DNA of 64,000 bases from an uncultured Aquimarina sp. (GCA_947500545.1 CANMSO010000001.1:62001-126000), one strand, 5' to 3'. Shown: positions 1 through 8,884, counted from the stretch's first letter. Numbers and translations are program-made. The notes: generated by a model not told the origin, from the sequence alone.

Positions 1-823
1 GATCAATCCCCAAAGGGCTAAAACCATTATTTACTGTGATTAAAGATTCATTCTTCGTTTTGTAAGCCACAATGTATGCGGTCATAAGACGTATGCGTTC
101 CTCTGCACTTTCTAAAGTAGCATAATGGTAGGTGAATTGACGGGCTAAGAAATTTTCTATAAACCCATCTAGTTTGGCCTGGTCAAATCGCTGTCTTAAT
201 CGATCTATATTTACCAGCCTATCATGTTCTGTATTAAAGGTGTTTAGTTCCTGACCTATATGTTGATTAATGTAATCTACACCTGTAATATCCTCAATAC
301 GTACATTATTATAAGTGAGATCACCAAATCTAACCTGTCTAGGTTGCCCCGAATTCACAAGTTCTATTTCTGTTCTTCGTCTTTCCAGAATAGTTGCTTT
401 TTCTTTACTACTTGAGTATGCGATAGGATTATGATTTACTTCGGTTTCGAAACTTTCTTTAATATCGGGATAATAGATAGCGGCTTGTACATTACCTTGA
501 TAGAGTTCAAAAAAAGCTTCTTGTGCGTGTTCATAAGTATCAAACTGTTGCCCAAAAAAGAAGTCATTCTCTATGGCTTCTTTTAAAATACCTTCTTGCC
601 TCTGTAGCCATTCGTCTTTTGTATGATCTGTGGGAATATTGTCTTCGAATTTTGCAAAATCAAAAACGATATTACAATAACAGTCCCGTTCTGATGCTGA
701 TTTTGGGAGACAGTCTATGCAGGCATCCTTACCGTCTTCAGAATATTGATAGATCTGTGCGTGTATGGTATTTGATAACAGATAGACGATACCTATTATC
801 AATATTTTATTTATAGAATTCAT
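1..823 (-). CDS. Secreted protein of unknown function, partial (C-terminus beyond the window)
   Basis: An open frame runs from an ATG at 823 to the left edge without a stop, giving the first 274 residues of a larger protein. It begins with a signal peptide (MNSINKILIIGIVYLLSNTIHAQ). A small cysteine cluster follows (residues about 35-50: ACIDC, then DCYC), and the rest is charged and polar with no family I recognise. It starts only 22 bp after the stop of the sorting-domain protein at 846-2360 on the same strand, so the two are probably co-transcribed. Export is supported by the signal peptide; the function is unknown. Confidence 0.8.
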   Translation of the reverse strand, partial: MNSINKILIIGIVYLLSNTIHAQIYQYSEDGKDACIDCLPKSASERDCYCNIVFDFAKFEDNIPTDHTKDEWLQRQEGILKEAIENDFFFGQQFDTYEHAQEAFFELYQGNVQAAIYYPDIKESFETEVNHNPIAYSSSKEKATILERRRTEIELVNSGQPRQVRFGDLTYNNVRIEDITGVDYINQHIGQELNTFNTEHDRLVNIDRLRQRFDQAKLDGFIENFLARQFTYHYATLESAEERIRLMTAYIVAYKTKNESLITVNNGFSPLGID

Positions 824-845
824 AATTTTCAGATTTGCGTGTTAG

Positions 846-2360
846 TTACTCTTTTACCACTAGTTTGCTGTAAGGGATACCGTTAATTATCATTTGAACG
901 ATATAATTACCGGTTGTTAATGCGGAACTATTGACCTGTATGTTTTGCTCGATATTGGCCTTACCTTTATGTATTGGTACATCCACTTTTCTGTTGCTAA
1001 ACATGTCATAAATGGCCACTTCTATTTCAGTATCTGTGTCTACAGTATAAGTAATGGTAAAAGTATTCCCGATTGGGTTAGGAGCAATTGCTGCGAAATT
1101 TTTATCTAAAACAGGCTTAGGTCTTTCTGTTTTCTGTGTACTTATAGTTGTTAATCCAAGTTGTTTGCTACTTGTTTTTGCAGGAGAAGTACGAAGGATC
1201 ATTCTAAGCTTATAAAATTCCTCGTATCCAAAATCAACCAAATAGGCAAACTCTACTTCACCGGGAAAATAGGTTTCAGTATCGGTAATGCGTTCTTTAA
1301 ATCGTACCTGATTGATTTTATAGGTTAATTCGTTTTTATCTGGATGATCTTTATATAATCTTGGTAGAACAAACATAAAATTATCATCAAAAAAGATTTG
1401 ATTGTGCTTAATGTTTCCTATACCAGATATTGTTGTTCCATTAATAGTAAACTCATAGGTAAGACTTTGGTTGTAGTTGGTACTGGTATCTATATCCAGA
1501 CGTAGCGTAAATGGTACAGAGCGCCTCACAAAAGTGCCGGACCATTCGTATTCTAATAATTTACCTTCAAAAGTTTTGTTGAGTTTTGCGGGTTCAATAG
1601 GTGTTAATAAAGGAGTAGACTGTACAAAAGTGTTCACGCCATAATGTTCTTCTGCCGAAATAGGAATCCAATCATTATTTTGAGATTCTAGAAAATCTGC
1701 TAAAGTTGTACTGTTAAGAATAGTATTGTCTCTTAACATTTGTAGTCCTTTTGCCTTGTCTTGAGGCACAGCTAGACCAAAATAATGCATCACGGCTAAC
1801 CAATGTTTGGCCATTGGGTGATTGCTTTGTTCAAAGCTATGTTTGGCCTCTGTGTATCGTAACCAGCGTGAGCTTCTATCGTCAAAACCTTTAAGCTTAT
1901 AATAACCATCAAGATAAAAGCTAATATCGGGCTTATAATTATTAGCAAAACGCATTCCCAAAAAGTTATTTTTGGCATGGTGATGCTTTCTTCTAAAAAA
2001 GAAACTTTCTTCATCGGCATCATGATAAAACATAGCTAAAGCTAAATAGGCAGGACCATAATTTTGAGCCTTTAATTCACTTAGTTTTTGGTAAGCCAGA
2101 TAGTGAGCATTATAAACGCTATCTTCATAGGTTAATAGTGCCAAAATGTATTTAGCATCCAGATTTCCAGAGTCGGCACAAGGTGTAAACTCTACAAGAA
2201 GCGCATCAATATATTCCTGGTCAAATTCTCCAAACCTAGAAGTGTGGGGGAGATAAAGAGCAACTTTTTCCTCACAGGTGAGAGGTTCAAACTGTGCTTG
2301 ACTTTGCTGCACAATACAAAGGGCAATAAAAAGTAAGCCCAAACGAATAGTTCTTTTCAT
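846..2360 (-). CDS. Secreted Sel1/TPR-like protein with a type IX secretion sorting domain
   Basis: This 504-residue protein has a signal peptide (MKRTIRLGLLFIALCIVQQSQA). An N-terminal half follows with Sel1/TPR-like helical content (for example AKHWLAVMHYFGLAVPQDKA). The middle is beta-rich. The last 80 residues (about 425-504) form a typical Por secretion system tail: IAPNPIGNTFTITY, an IYDMFSN strand, and an ending in YIVQMIINGIPYSKLVVKE. Proteins with this tail are exported through the Sec and type IX systems and held at or released from the cell surface in Bacteroidota. The substrate or partner is not evident. It heads an operon with the partial gene downstream. Confidence 0.85.
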   Translation of the reverse strand: MKRTIRLGLLFIALCIVQQSQAQFEPLTCEEKVALYLPHTSRFGEFDQEYIDALLVEFTPCADSGNLDAKYILALLTYEDSVYNAHYLAYQKLSELKAQNYGPAYLALAMFYHDADEESFFFRRKHHHAKNNFLGMRFANNYKPDISFYLDGYYKLKGFDDRSSRWLRYTEAKHSFEQSNHPMAKHWLAVMHYFGLAVPQDKAKGLQMLRDNTILNSTTLADFLESQNNDWIPISAEEHYGVNTFVQSTPLLTPIEPAKLNKTFEGKLLEYEWSGTFVRRSVPFTLRLDIDTSTNYNQSLTYEFTINGTTISGIGNIKHNQIFFDDNFMFVLPRLYKDHPDKNELTYKINQVRFKERITDTETYFPGEVEFAYLVDFGYEEFYKLRMILRTSPAKTSSKQLGLTTISTQKTERPKPVLDKNFAAIAPNPIGNTFTITYTVDTDTEIEVAIYDMFSNRKVDVPIHKGKANIEQNIQVNSSALTTGNYIVQMIINGIPYSKLVVKE

Positions 2361-2504
2361 TGTATAAAAATTATTGGTTAAAAATTGATATGTAGTAATG
2401 TAATCGCAGTAATCATTGCTATAAAGGGTAATAGACTCATTTTATGGCTAGGTATTTTTTGTATTAAAAGGAACTTAAGCGCCGAGTGCAATTATTTGTT
2501 ATTA
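2361..2504. other. Short intergenic stretch before the repeated block
   Basis: AT-rich spacer between the start of the T9SS-tail gene and the first repeated noncoding block. It would hold the promoter of the T9SS-tail gene. I see no clear TAnnTTTG element. Confidence 0.4.
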
Positions 2505-2910
2505 GCAAATAAAGGCCACCAATATTGGTAGCCTTTATGACCTGGTAATTAGGCTTCATATTAAAGCTACCTAAATAAACGTATCTTGAATTTAGTAGAT
2601 GCTGTTTGATCGTTCCCTTTGTTAAGTAATAAATGATATTGATAAGGTAATAGCAGGGAGATTAGGTGGAGTGTTACATAAAATAAAGGTGATAATAGGT
2701 TTAAAGTTATCTATCAGATACGGGGCTCGATAAAGTATATAAGGTCTGAAGCGATAAGGTTGACGAAGTATTTTTTAGATTTTGCTGTAGGGACTACGTG
2801 ATAATTAAAAAACTTCAAAGATTTTCTTGTAATTTGCTATAAAGTTGTAGCCTCTCAAATGGTTTTGTAGTTATTACGATTTACTGTCTTTAGACAGGTT
2901 TTTACAACTT
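2505..2910. repeat. Noncoding repeat copy 1 with hairpin
   Basis: About 400 bp nearly identical to 3727-4132 (roughly 96 percent by eye) and more distantly similar to 4958-5220. It contains a hairpin at 2511-2536 whose arms read AAAGGCCACCA and TGGTAGCCTTT on the plus strand. The single C-A mismatch becomes a G-U wobble in minus-strand RNA. It lies downstream of the methyltransferase at 2911-3666 and upstream of the T9SS-tail gene. I find no convincing reading frame in it. Confidence 0.75.
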
Positions 2911-3666
2911 TTATTTTTCTATGCTAAATGCACGATGGGTAAATAATAATATGAGTCTTGGCGAAGTATTTTTGTCAAATTTTTGAAGCTGATAATTTCC
3001 AAAAATATCTAAAAGTGATATTCCCGCCTTATCAAAATAATTTTTGAAATCTTCAAGGGTTATTGCTTTTACTCTTTCGGTAAAGAAAAAGTCTTCCCCT
3101 TTATCGGTAAATCGTATTTCTTTAACAATGTAACCCCATTCAACATATCTTTTGATCTCAAAACTAATTCCACCAATTTCTTTTTGTTCTTCAGGAACAA
3201 GATTAGCAATTACAAAATCTACATTCATAAAATCTATTACGCCAACCCCCAATTCATTAAGGTTTGATTTTATGGCTTTTATGGTATCCAGGTTATCTTC
3301 TTCTTCGTCAAAATATCCAAAACTGGTACATAAGTTGAAAACTGCCGAGAATTTTTCAGAATAGGGTCTGCACATATCATGTACGCTAAATCGGAGCGTG
3401 TCGTTTTCAAATTGGGAGGCGTATTCGATACTGTTTTTTGATAAATCTACTCCTGTTACATCATAACCTAGTGTATTTAGATAAATGCTATGTCGACCTT
3501 TTCCGCAAGCGAGATCAAGTATTTTTTTACCTTTTTCGAGATTAAGATACTGAGTAAGATTGTCCATAAACTCTCTTGCCTTAGAATGATCTCTGTCTTT
3601 ATATAAAATATGATAGTATGGGGTATCAAACCAAGACGCATACCACATTGTTGAATCTTTTAGCAT
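2911..3666 (-). CDS. Class I SAM-dependent methyltransferase, copy 1
   Basis: This 251-residue protein has the glycine-rich SAM-binding motif ILDLACGKGRHS (residues 49-60), then a GYDVTGVDLS acidic loop and an FNLCTSFGYF motif IV region. The substrate is unknown; the fold is that of small-molecule or protein methyltransferases of the Methyltransf_25/11 type. It is one of a tandem pair with 4133-4888 and differs at about 20 of 251 residues. The annotated start has MLKDST before the conserved MWYASWFDTPYYHIL, so the methionine six codons downstream is an alternative start. Both copies look intact. Confidence 0.85.
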   Translation of the reverse strand: MLKDSTMWYASWFDTPYYHILYKDRDHSKAREFMDNLTQYLNLEKGKKILDLACGKGRHSIYLNTLGYDVTGVDLSKNSIEYASQFENDTLRFSVHDMCRPYSEKFSAVFNLCTSFGYFDEEEDNLDTIKAIKSNLNELGVGVIDFMNVDFVIANLVPEEQKEIGGISFEIKRYVEWGYIVKEIRFTDKGEDFFFTERVKAITLEDFKNYFDKAGISLLDIFGNYQLQKFDKNTSPRLILLFTHRAFSIEK

Positions 3667-3726
3667 AGGGTGAAAAATTAATGTGTTAAAAAGTACTTAC
3701 ACACCGGGTGCAGTCCATTTGTTATT

Positions 3727-4132
3727 GTAAATAAAGGCCACCAAATTCGGTAGCCTTTATGACCTGGTAATTAGGCTTCATATTGAAGCTACCTAAATAA
3801 ACGTATCATGAATTTAGTAGATGCTGTTTGATCGTTCCCTTTGTTAAGTAATAAATGATATTGATAAGGTAATAGCAGGTAGATTAGGTGGAGTATTACA
3901 TAAAATAAAGGTGATAATAGGTATAAAGTTATCTATCAGGTACTGGGCTCGATAAAGTATATAAGGTCTGAAGCGATAAGGTTGACGAAGTATTTTTTAG
4001 ATTTTGCCGTAGGGGCTACATGATAATTAAAAAACTTCAAAGGTTTTCTTGTAATTTGCTATAAAATTGTAGCTTCTCAAATGGTTTTGTAGGTATTACG
4101 ATTTACTGTCTTTAGAAAGGTTTTTACAACTT
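3727..4132. repeat. Noncoding repeat copy 2 with hairpin
   Basis: Second copy of the 400-bp noncoding block, offset about 1,222 bp from copy 1. It sits between the two methyltransferase genes and has its hairpin at 3732-3757. The loop differs from copy 1 but the stem is kept, including the position that is G-U only in minus-strand RNA. It ends exactly at the stop of the upstream methyltransferase, as copy 1 does. Confidence 0.75.
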
Positions 4133-4888
4133 TTATCTTTCTATGCTAAATGCACGATGGGTAAATAATAATATGAGTCTTGGCGAAGTATTTTTGTCAA
4201 ATTTTTGAAGCTGATAATTTCCGAAGATATCTAAAAACGATATTCCCGCCTTATCAAAATAACTTTTAAAATCTTCAAGAGTTATTGCTTTTACCCTTTC
4301 GGTAAAGAAAAAGTCTTCCCCTTTATCGGTAAATCGAATTTCTTTAAAAATATAGTTTGATTCAACATATCTTTTGATCTTAAAACTAATTCCACCAATT
4401 TCTTTTTGTTCTTCAGGAACAAGATTAGCAATTACAAAATCTACATTCATAAAATCTATTACGCCAACCCCCAATTCATTAAGGTTTGATTTTATGGCTT
4501 TTATAGTGTTCAGATTATCTTCTTCATTGTCAAAATACCCAAAACTGGTAAACAAGTTAAAAACTGCCGAGAATTTTTCAGAATAGGGTTTGCACATATC
4601 ATGTATCCCAAACCGGAGCGTTTCGTTTTCAAATTGGGAGGCGTATTCGATACTGTTTTTTGATAAATCTACTCCTGTAACATCATAACCCAGCCTGTTT
4701 AAATAAATGCTATGTCGACCTTTTCCGCAGGCCAGATCGAGTATTTTTTCACCTTTTTCTAGACTAAGGTATCGAGTAAGTTTGTCCATAAACTCTCTTG
4801 CCTCAGAATGATCTCTGTCTTTATATAAAATATGATAGTATGGGGTATCAAACCAAGACGCATACCACATTGTTGAATCTTTTAGCAT
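4133..4888 (-). CDS. Class I SAM-dependent methyltransferase, copy 2
   Basis: This 251-residue paralogue of the gene at 2911-3666 is about 92 percent identical. The SAM motif ILDLACGKGRHS is unchanged, and substitutions are scattered (for example Cys to Phe in FNLFTSFGYF, Trp-Gly to Ser-Asn near residue 175). The pair arose by tandem duplication of a unit of about 1.22 kb that includes the flanking noncoding DNA. No substrate can be assigned, and neither copy shows frameshifts, so both may be functional. Confidence 0.85.
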   Translation of the reverse strand: MLKDSTMWYASWFDTPYYHILYKDRDHSEAREFMDKLTRYLSLEKGEKILDLACGKGRHSIYLNRLGYDVTGVDLSKNSIEYASQFENETLRFGIHDMCKPYSEKFSAVFNLFTSFGYFDNEEDNLNTIKAIKSNLNELGVGVIDFMNVDFVIANLVPEEQKEIGGISFKIKRYVESNYIFKEIRFTDKGEDFFFTERVKAITLEDFKSYFDKAGISFLDIFGNYQLQKFDKNTSPRLILLFTHRAFSIER

Positions 4889-4957
4889 AGGACGAAAAAT
4901 TAATGTATTAAAAAGTGCTTACACACCAATTGTTGTTATTTCTAATTTGTGAGTACA

Positions 4958-5220
4958 AATAAAGGCTGCAAAATCTTGCAGCCTTTATGACCAGATAATT
5001 AGGCTTCTTACCTAAGTTACCCAAATAAACTCATCGTAAATGTAGTAGATGCCGTTTGATCGTTCACTTTGTTAAGTAATACTTGACATTGATTGGGTAA
5101 TAACAGGAAGATTAGTTGGGGTACATAAAATAGAGGTGATATTAGGCACTAGGTTTTATATCAGGTACCACGCTCAATAAAATATGCACACGCTACAGAT
5201 AAGGTTGATGAGCTATTTAC
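4958..5220. repeat. Noncoding repeat copy 3, diverged, with hairpin
   Basis: Partial and more diverged copy of the block, upstream of methyltransferase copy 2. Similarity stops near 5220, before the unrelated sequence leading to the gene at 5340. Its hairpin at 4961-4986 is perfect (arms AAAGGCTGCA and TGCAGCCTTT). The inner stem bases differ from copies 1 and 2 on both arms, so pairing is preserved by paired changes. Confidence 0.65.
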
Positions 5221-5339
5221 CATATTTTCCTTAATTATTGCCGATTATACCCTATAACTACACGCTTTTTTCTTATCGGTAAGGATACTGCGGGTAAAGA
5301 TATACCTTAACTGTCATTAAAAATTTAAAAAAATATTAT

Positions 5340-5873
5340 ATGGCAACAAACAATCTTATTTCGATTGGCTTTACACAAGAAGAAGTAACCGGTATTAGAA
5401 CTGCAATTACTGCAATTGAAGAAATTATTGCAGATAAAGTAATTAATCTTACCCCAGAACAGCGCCAGTTATACGGTAAGTTAGGAGACAAAACCGATAA
5501 TTGGATCAAAAAGGTAGGGGAGTATATGAAACAAAAGCCAGAGCTTATACCTTTTTATCTCAATAAAGAAGAGTTTGATAAGGATGTAAAGGCACGAGAA
5601 GACATTATACCATTACTAAGGCGCATTACCTCGGTTTTTGAAAGTTTAGAGGATACCTCTAAGTTATTAAGTACCGATATTTATAATGCAGCAATTGCTT
5701 ATTACCGTAACATTAAACTAATTAGCCAACAAAACGTACCGGGTACATCGAGCATTTATCAGGACCTATCGGGTCAGTTTCCTGGTCGTAGTTCTGCTGT
5801 ACCCGAAGAAAATAATACAGCGACTACAGATACACCTTCCGATTCTGATGCAGATGCCAATGGCCGTTCTTAA
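5340..5873 (+). CDS. Unrecognised helical protein with acidic tail
   Basis: A 177-residue protein starting MATNNLISIGFTQEEVTGIR. It is mostly predicted helix (residues 10-145) and ends in a low-complexity Ser/Thr/Asp-rich tail (DTPSDSDADANGRS). It has no signal peptide or membrane segment. A GC-rich 21-bp repeat array follows its stop at once, with a strong terminator beyond it, so the repeats are probably transcribed as its 3-prime untranslated region. I do not recognise a family. Confidence 0.75.
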   Translation: MATNNLISIGFTQEEVTGIRTAITAIEEIIADKVINLTPEQRQLYGKLGDKTDNWIKKVGEYMKQKPELIPFYLNKEEFDKDVKAREDIIPLLRRITSVFESLEDTSKLLSTDIYNAAIAYYRNIKLISQQNVPGTSSIYQDLSGQFPGRSSAVPEENNTATTDTPSDSDADANGRS

Positions 5874-5876
5874 CGC

Positions 5877-5990
5877 CCTTCGGGTCGTTGTAAACGGGTC
5901 ATAGGGCGTTGCGATACCCCCATTAGGGGGGTAAGAGACCCCCTATAGGGCGTTCTGAACGGCCTACAGACCGTCGGGAACACCCTGTAA
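5877..5990. repeat. Array of degenerate 21-bp GC-rich repeats
   Basis: Four to five imperfect units of 20-22 bp follow the stop codon of the 177-residue gene. The clearest are GGGCGTTCTGAACGGCCTAC at 5948 and GACCGTCGGGAACACCCTGT at 5969. Many units contain short dyads such as CCCTATAGGG. The base composition is far more GC-rich than the surroundings. The same motif family recurs at 29889-29993 inside the conjugative element. Confidence 0.7.
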
Positions 5991-6000
5991 ACACTAGTAT

Positions 6001-6022
6001 AACGCCCTTTTGGGCGTTTTTT
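6001..6022 (+). terminator. Rho-independent terminator
   Basis: A perfect 7-bp stem (AACGCCC / GGGCGTT) with a four-T loop is followed by a T tract. It ends the transcript of the 177-residue gene and its repeat array. Confidence 0.85.
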
Positions 6023-7054
6023 ATTACCTAATGGTCGTTATTGAGCAGGTTTTCCATTTTTTTAACAATTATATACACTCCAAAAAGGATCAAATAATTG
6101 CAACTCACAATGCTTTTTTACAAGGGAGATACCACCTATAGAAACCTTTTAGACTATTTGAAAGCAATTGTTGATTTTTGGTAAACGAGTATCAAGTATA
6201 CTATTCATTAATACAGGTTTGTAAGTGCTTATGGGTATGCATCTATTAGAACACTTATCTCTTTATTTCCCCATTTATTACTTTGTACAAAGTATTTGAT
6301 CGTACAGCTTGTATTTTTATCATTGAATCATATATAATAGATGTAGTTGATTTAGTGAGTTACCTTTTGGTAAAAATAAGGACTGTCTTAATGGGCAGTC
6401 TTTTTTTTATTCTTCAATATAGGTCTAATACCTAGAGGCCTTCCTCGCTAGTAAAAACGTAAATAGTTTGAAAACGAGAATTCTGTTGAATGCTTCGTGG
6501 GCTTGATCAGTAGATTTTCACTAATTGTAATAAAGTTTAATAAGTAGATTGTCAATTATTCGTATTCTATCATAAAGACCTATAATTACATGAATAAGCC
6601 ATATATTACTTATGTATGTTAAACAAACCAGATTTTAGATAATTATGTATTAAATAAGGTACATGACAAAGGCTAAATTGTTTTCTAATTTAATTTGATG
6701 GATGATTATTAGAAACACTACAAAAGTTTACTAATGCGTTTGTATAGATATTTTTTTTGCAAATAGAACAAACAAACATTTTTAGGTAGCTTAGATTCAT
6801 TTAGCAAAGTAGCCATTTTAAAAAGGTATGTCTGAAATGCAGCATCTCAAGACCAATACTAAGGAAATAGGTTAAAGGAATACTAAAAAGTAACAATTTA
6901 AATTTACGGGTACAGATCTAAGGTAAAAAGTATTAATTTTTTTATTGTGCTTAAAGTACGGAAGGAGGTTGTCCTACCCAAAAAATAATGGTAATTGCGC
7001 TAAGTTTAAAACAAAAATTATTAAATGTTTAGATAAAATTAAATGCTATAACTT
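6023..7054. other. Gene-free kilobase with an orphan terminator
   Basis: I find no convincing coding frame. The only clear signal is a terminator at 6381-6408, a 7-bp stem (GACTGTC / GGCAGTC with one G-U pair) followed by eight T. It has no gene immediately upstream, so it may end a small RNA begun between about 6200 and 6350. The remainder is AT-rich and would include the promoter of the gene at 7055. Confidence 0.5.
6381..6408 (+). terminator. Orphan rho-independent terminator
   Basis: Stem GACTGTC/GGCAGTC with one wobble pair and a run of eight T. No coding gene lies upstream on the plus strand within 500 bp. Confidence 0.7.
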
Positions 7055-7645
7055 ATGGGAAAAGCAAATTTTGAAAATTGGTTAAAACAGCAATTCAAGA
7101 TAAAGACCATAGACATTGCGGGTAGTTATTTGGATGAATATATTGCTTTTGTTGAATTTCAAGAAAGTAAAAGCGGTCTTGGTGATCCCTCAACAAAAAT
7201 AAATGCTCTACAAGAATGGATTGATAATGATCCGGACTTTAAAAAAATCGTGTTTGATATTCACGATATGCAAAAAGATATGTTGCAAATATTAGATCAA
7301 TGGAGCAAGGCTGATGAAACAATAAAGAAAAGAATAGAAGAAAAAGCTAAAAAGGACTTTACCGATAGAAAAGCACTAATCCCGCATGAAAATTGCGTAA
7401 AAGAAGGTAGTAAGATTCATGGGCTCATCCAGAAATTAGCAGAATCTGCTAAAAAGAAACCTAATAAGCCAGAACCAGACGAATCTCTTAAGTGTATTGG
7501 AACAGGATTTGTACAAAATATGTGTTCTAAATTTGAAGGAAGTAAGTTAACCTCTTGGCAGCATCAAAAACAAAGAGCTCAAAATCGAAAATGGAAAATG
7601 AATGGAGGCATAAATCGATATCTAAGAAGACCAAGACTTGATTAA
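7055..7645 (+). CDS. Unrecognised lysine-rich protein
   Basis: A 196-residue soluble protein (MGKANFENWLKQQFKIKTID...). It is helical and strongly charged in residues 70-130 (KKRIEEKAKKDFTDRK), with a C-terminal basic segment (QKQRAQNRKWKMNGGINRYL). It has no signal peptide, membrane segment or motif I recognise. It is a single gene with its own terminator directly downstream and a long gene-free region upstream. Low GC and isolation suggest accessory DNA. Confidence 0.7.
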   Translation: MGKANFENWLKQQFKIKTIDIAGSYLDEYIAFVEFQESKSGLGDPSTKINALQEWIDNDPDFKKIVFDIHDMQKDMLQILDQWSKADETIKKRIEEKAKKDFTDRKALIPHENCVKEGSKIHGLIQKLAESAKKKPNKPEPDESLKCIGTGFVQNMCSKFEGSKLTSWQHQKQRAQNRKWKMNGGINRYLRRPRLD

Positions 7646-7669
7646 TATAAGTATAACGAGTTGTAATAT

Positions 7670-7704
7670 AAAACCAGCTGGTTTATAGCCCTAGCTGGTT
7701 TTTT
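7670..7704 (+). terminator. Rho-independent terminator
   Basis: Stem AAACCAGCT / AGCTGGTTT followed by T residues, 25 bp after the stop of the 196-residue gene. Confidence 0.85.
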
Positions 7705-8058
7705 GCTTTATGAAAACACATAATACAGGGAAATTTTCTTTTTGATGATACTGTATTTTATACCAACTTTAGTTTTAACAATTACGAATAGTTTTTTATT
7801 TCGGTTTACTAATCAAAAAGTGTGTAGTTTAACACTTAAAACCGGCGTCAGATGTATTCCACTAATAATTTTGACACTACTTGCTATTGAAAAAGAATCA
7901 CCAATACAAATTCATAGTGACTTTCTGATTTGGATTATAAAACTTATTAACAAAAAGCTATACATGGAAGGATGTTAAAGTCTAAATAAACGATAGAATA
8001 GCAAGCAATAGATTTGTTTTAGTTCGTTTTTGGTGTGTATTTACATGAAAATAGATAT
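7705..8058. other. Intergenic region upstream of the parD remnant
   Basis: No gene I can support. A 78-codon frame at 7742-7978 has no recognisable features beyond a hydrophobic start and is probably chance. Confidence 0.4.
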
Positions 8059-8316
8059 ATGGCTAGACAAAGCATATCCTTGACAGATCCTAATGATCGA
8101 TGGTTAAAGCAACAGGTTAATAGTAAAGAATACTCAAGCAAGAGTGAATTGATAAACGACTTGATTCGACAAGCGAAGAATCAACAAAAGGAAGCTGATT
8201 GGATTCGATTAAAATTGGACAGAGCTGAAAAAAGACTTTAAAAAGAAAGGTATATTGATCAAACAAAAGATGAAATCCTGAATGAATTTAAAACCAGGAT
8301 TAAATCTAATGGGTAA
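8059..8316 (+). pseudogene. parD: ParD-family antitoxin interrupted by a stop codon
   Basis: The ATG at 8059 opens a ParD/CopG-type ribbon-helix-helix antitoxin (MARQSISLTDPNDRWLKQQV, then YSSKSELINDLIRQA). The frame hits TAA at 8239-8241. It then continues in the same frame for 24 more codons (KERYIDQTKDEILNEFKTRI...) with the usual ParD C-terminal toxin-wrapping helix, to a stop at 8314-8316. A single nonsense change therefore separates the DNA-binding half from the toxin-binding half. The original reading frame overlaps the toxin start, the normal operon arrangement. The 60-residue N-terminal half could still bind DNA. Confidence 0.75.
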
Positions 8317-8437
8317 TTATGAAATTTCTCCTGAAGCAAAGGAAGATCTTTACCGTATCTACGAATATGGTGTAAACAATTTTGGAGAGCGTCTTGCCGA
8401 TATATACCTGGTTTTTCAATATTCAACACATTTTTAA
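8309..8437 (+). pseudogene. parE: ParE/RelE-family toxin, truncated
   Basis: The ATG at 8309 overlaps the end of the parD frame and encodes MGNYEISPEAKEDLYRIYEY then GVNNFGERLAD, the conserved N-terminal helix pair of ParE toxins. After residue 32 or so the sequence no longer resembles the family and stops after 42 residues, where about 95 are usual. The beta sheet and catalytic or gyrase-contact region are missing. The break lies at the left edge of the conjugative element, so insertion or an associated deletion probably removed the rest. Confidence 0.7.
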
Positions 8438-8884
8438 TTAGATGGTTAAATTATGGACACTATTTCAAATCGTTAAATAGTGGGATAATAAAATAATTGG
8501 TTTTCAATTACTCATTTTGGATAGCTTTCAGTTTTGTTTGGACACTTCCCATCGTCCATCTTAGATCACACTTCTGAACCGCCACCATTACCTTTTTTTG
8601 ACCGCAAAACTACAACATCCGCAATCGGACGGCGGCATAAAGCCACTCCAAACTTCGACTACGCTCAGTTCTACGCTTTTTATACGCCTTACCGCCCTCG
8701 GATATTGCTTAATCGTCAAGCATCAAAAAAAGGTAACAGCGGCGGCTCTACAGGAAGTAAATCTAAAATTCAAAATATGAAATCGTATCAAAAAACATAT
8801 CGAAAGCTATCCAAAAAATCAAAAAAGGAAAACGCTCGAGATACAATAAGTAAATCAATTTTTAATCTTTTAAATTTTTAAGTT
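8438..8884. other. Left-end noncoding region of the element
   Basis: An AT-rich stretch passes into a C-rich segment (about 8560-8710) with the short motif CTTCGACTACGCTCAG, which looks like a dispersed element. A 115-codon frame covers it, but the first two thirds have skewed, unprotein-like composition. A 34-codon frame from an ATG at 8777 (MKSYQKTYRKLSKKSKKENA...) directly precedes the SSB gene and could be a small basic protein, but support is weak. Confidence 0.4.

Noticed and set aside
523..816. Plus-strand 97-codon reading frame
   Set aside because: It is antisense to the partial secreted protein at 1-823, which has a signal peptide and good codon pattern. The plus-strand translation is low quality.
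2479..5220. Insertion sequence or transposon explaining the repeated blocks
   Set aside because: No transposase, no terminal inverted repeats and no target duplications. Simple tandem duplication explains the layout.
7742..7978. 78-codon plus-strand frame between a terminator and parD
   Set aside because: No family features or neighbours to support it. It starts in terminator-proximal DNA and looks like chance in AT-rich sequence.
8534..8881. 115-codon frame before ssb
   Set aside because: It crosses a C-rich repetitive stretch with atypical composition. Only the last 34 codons look protein-like, and those are mentioned as weak.
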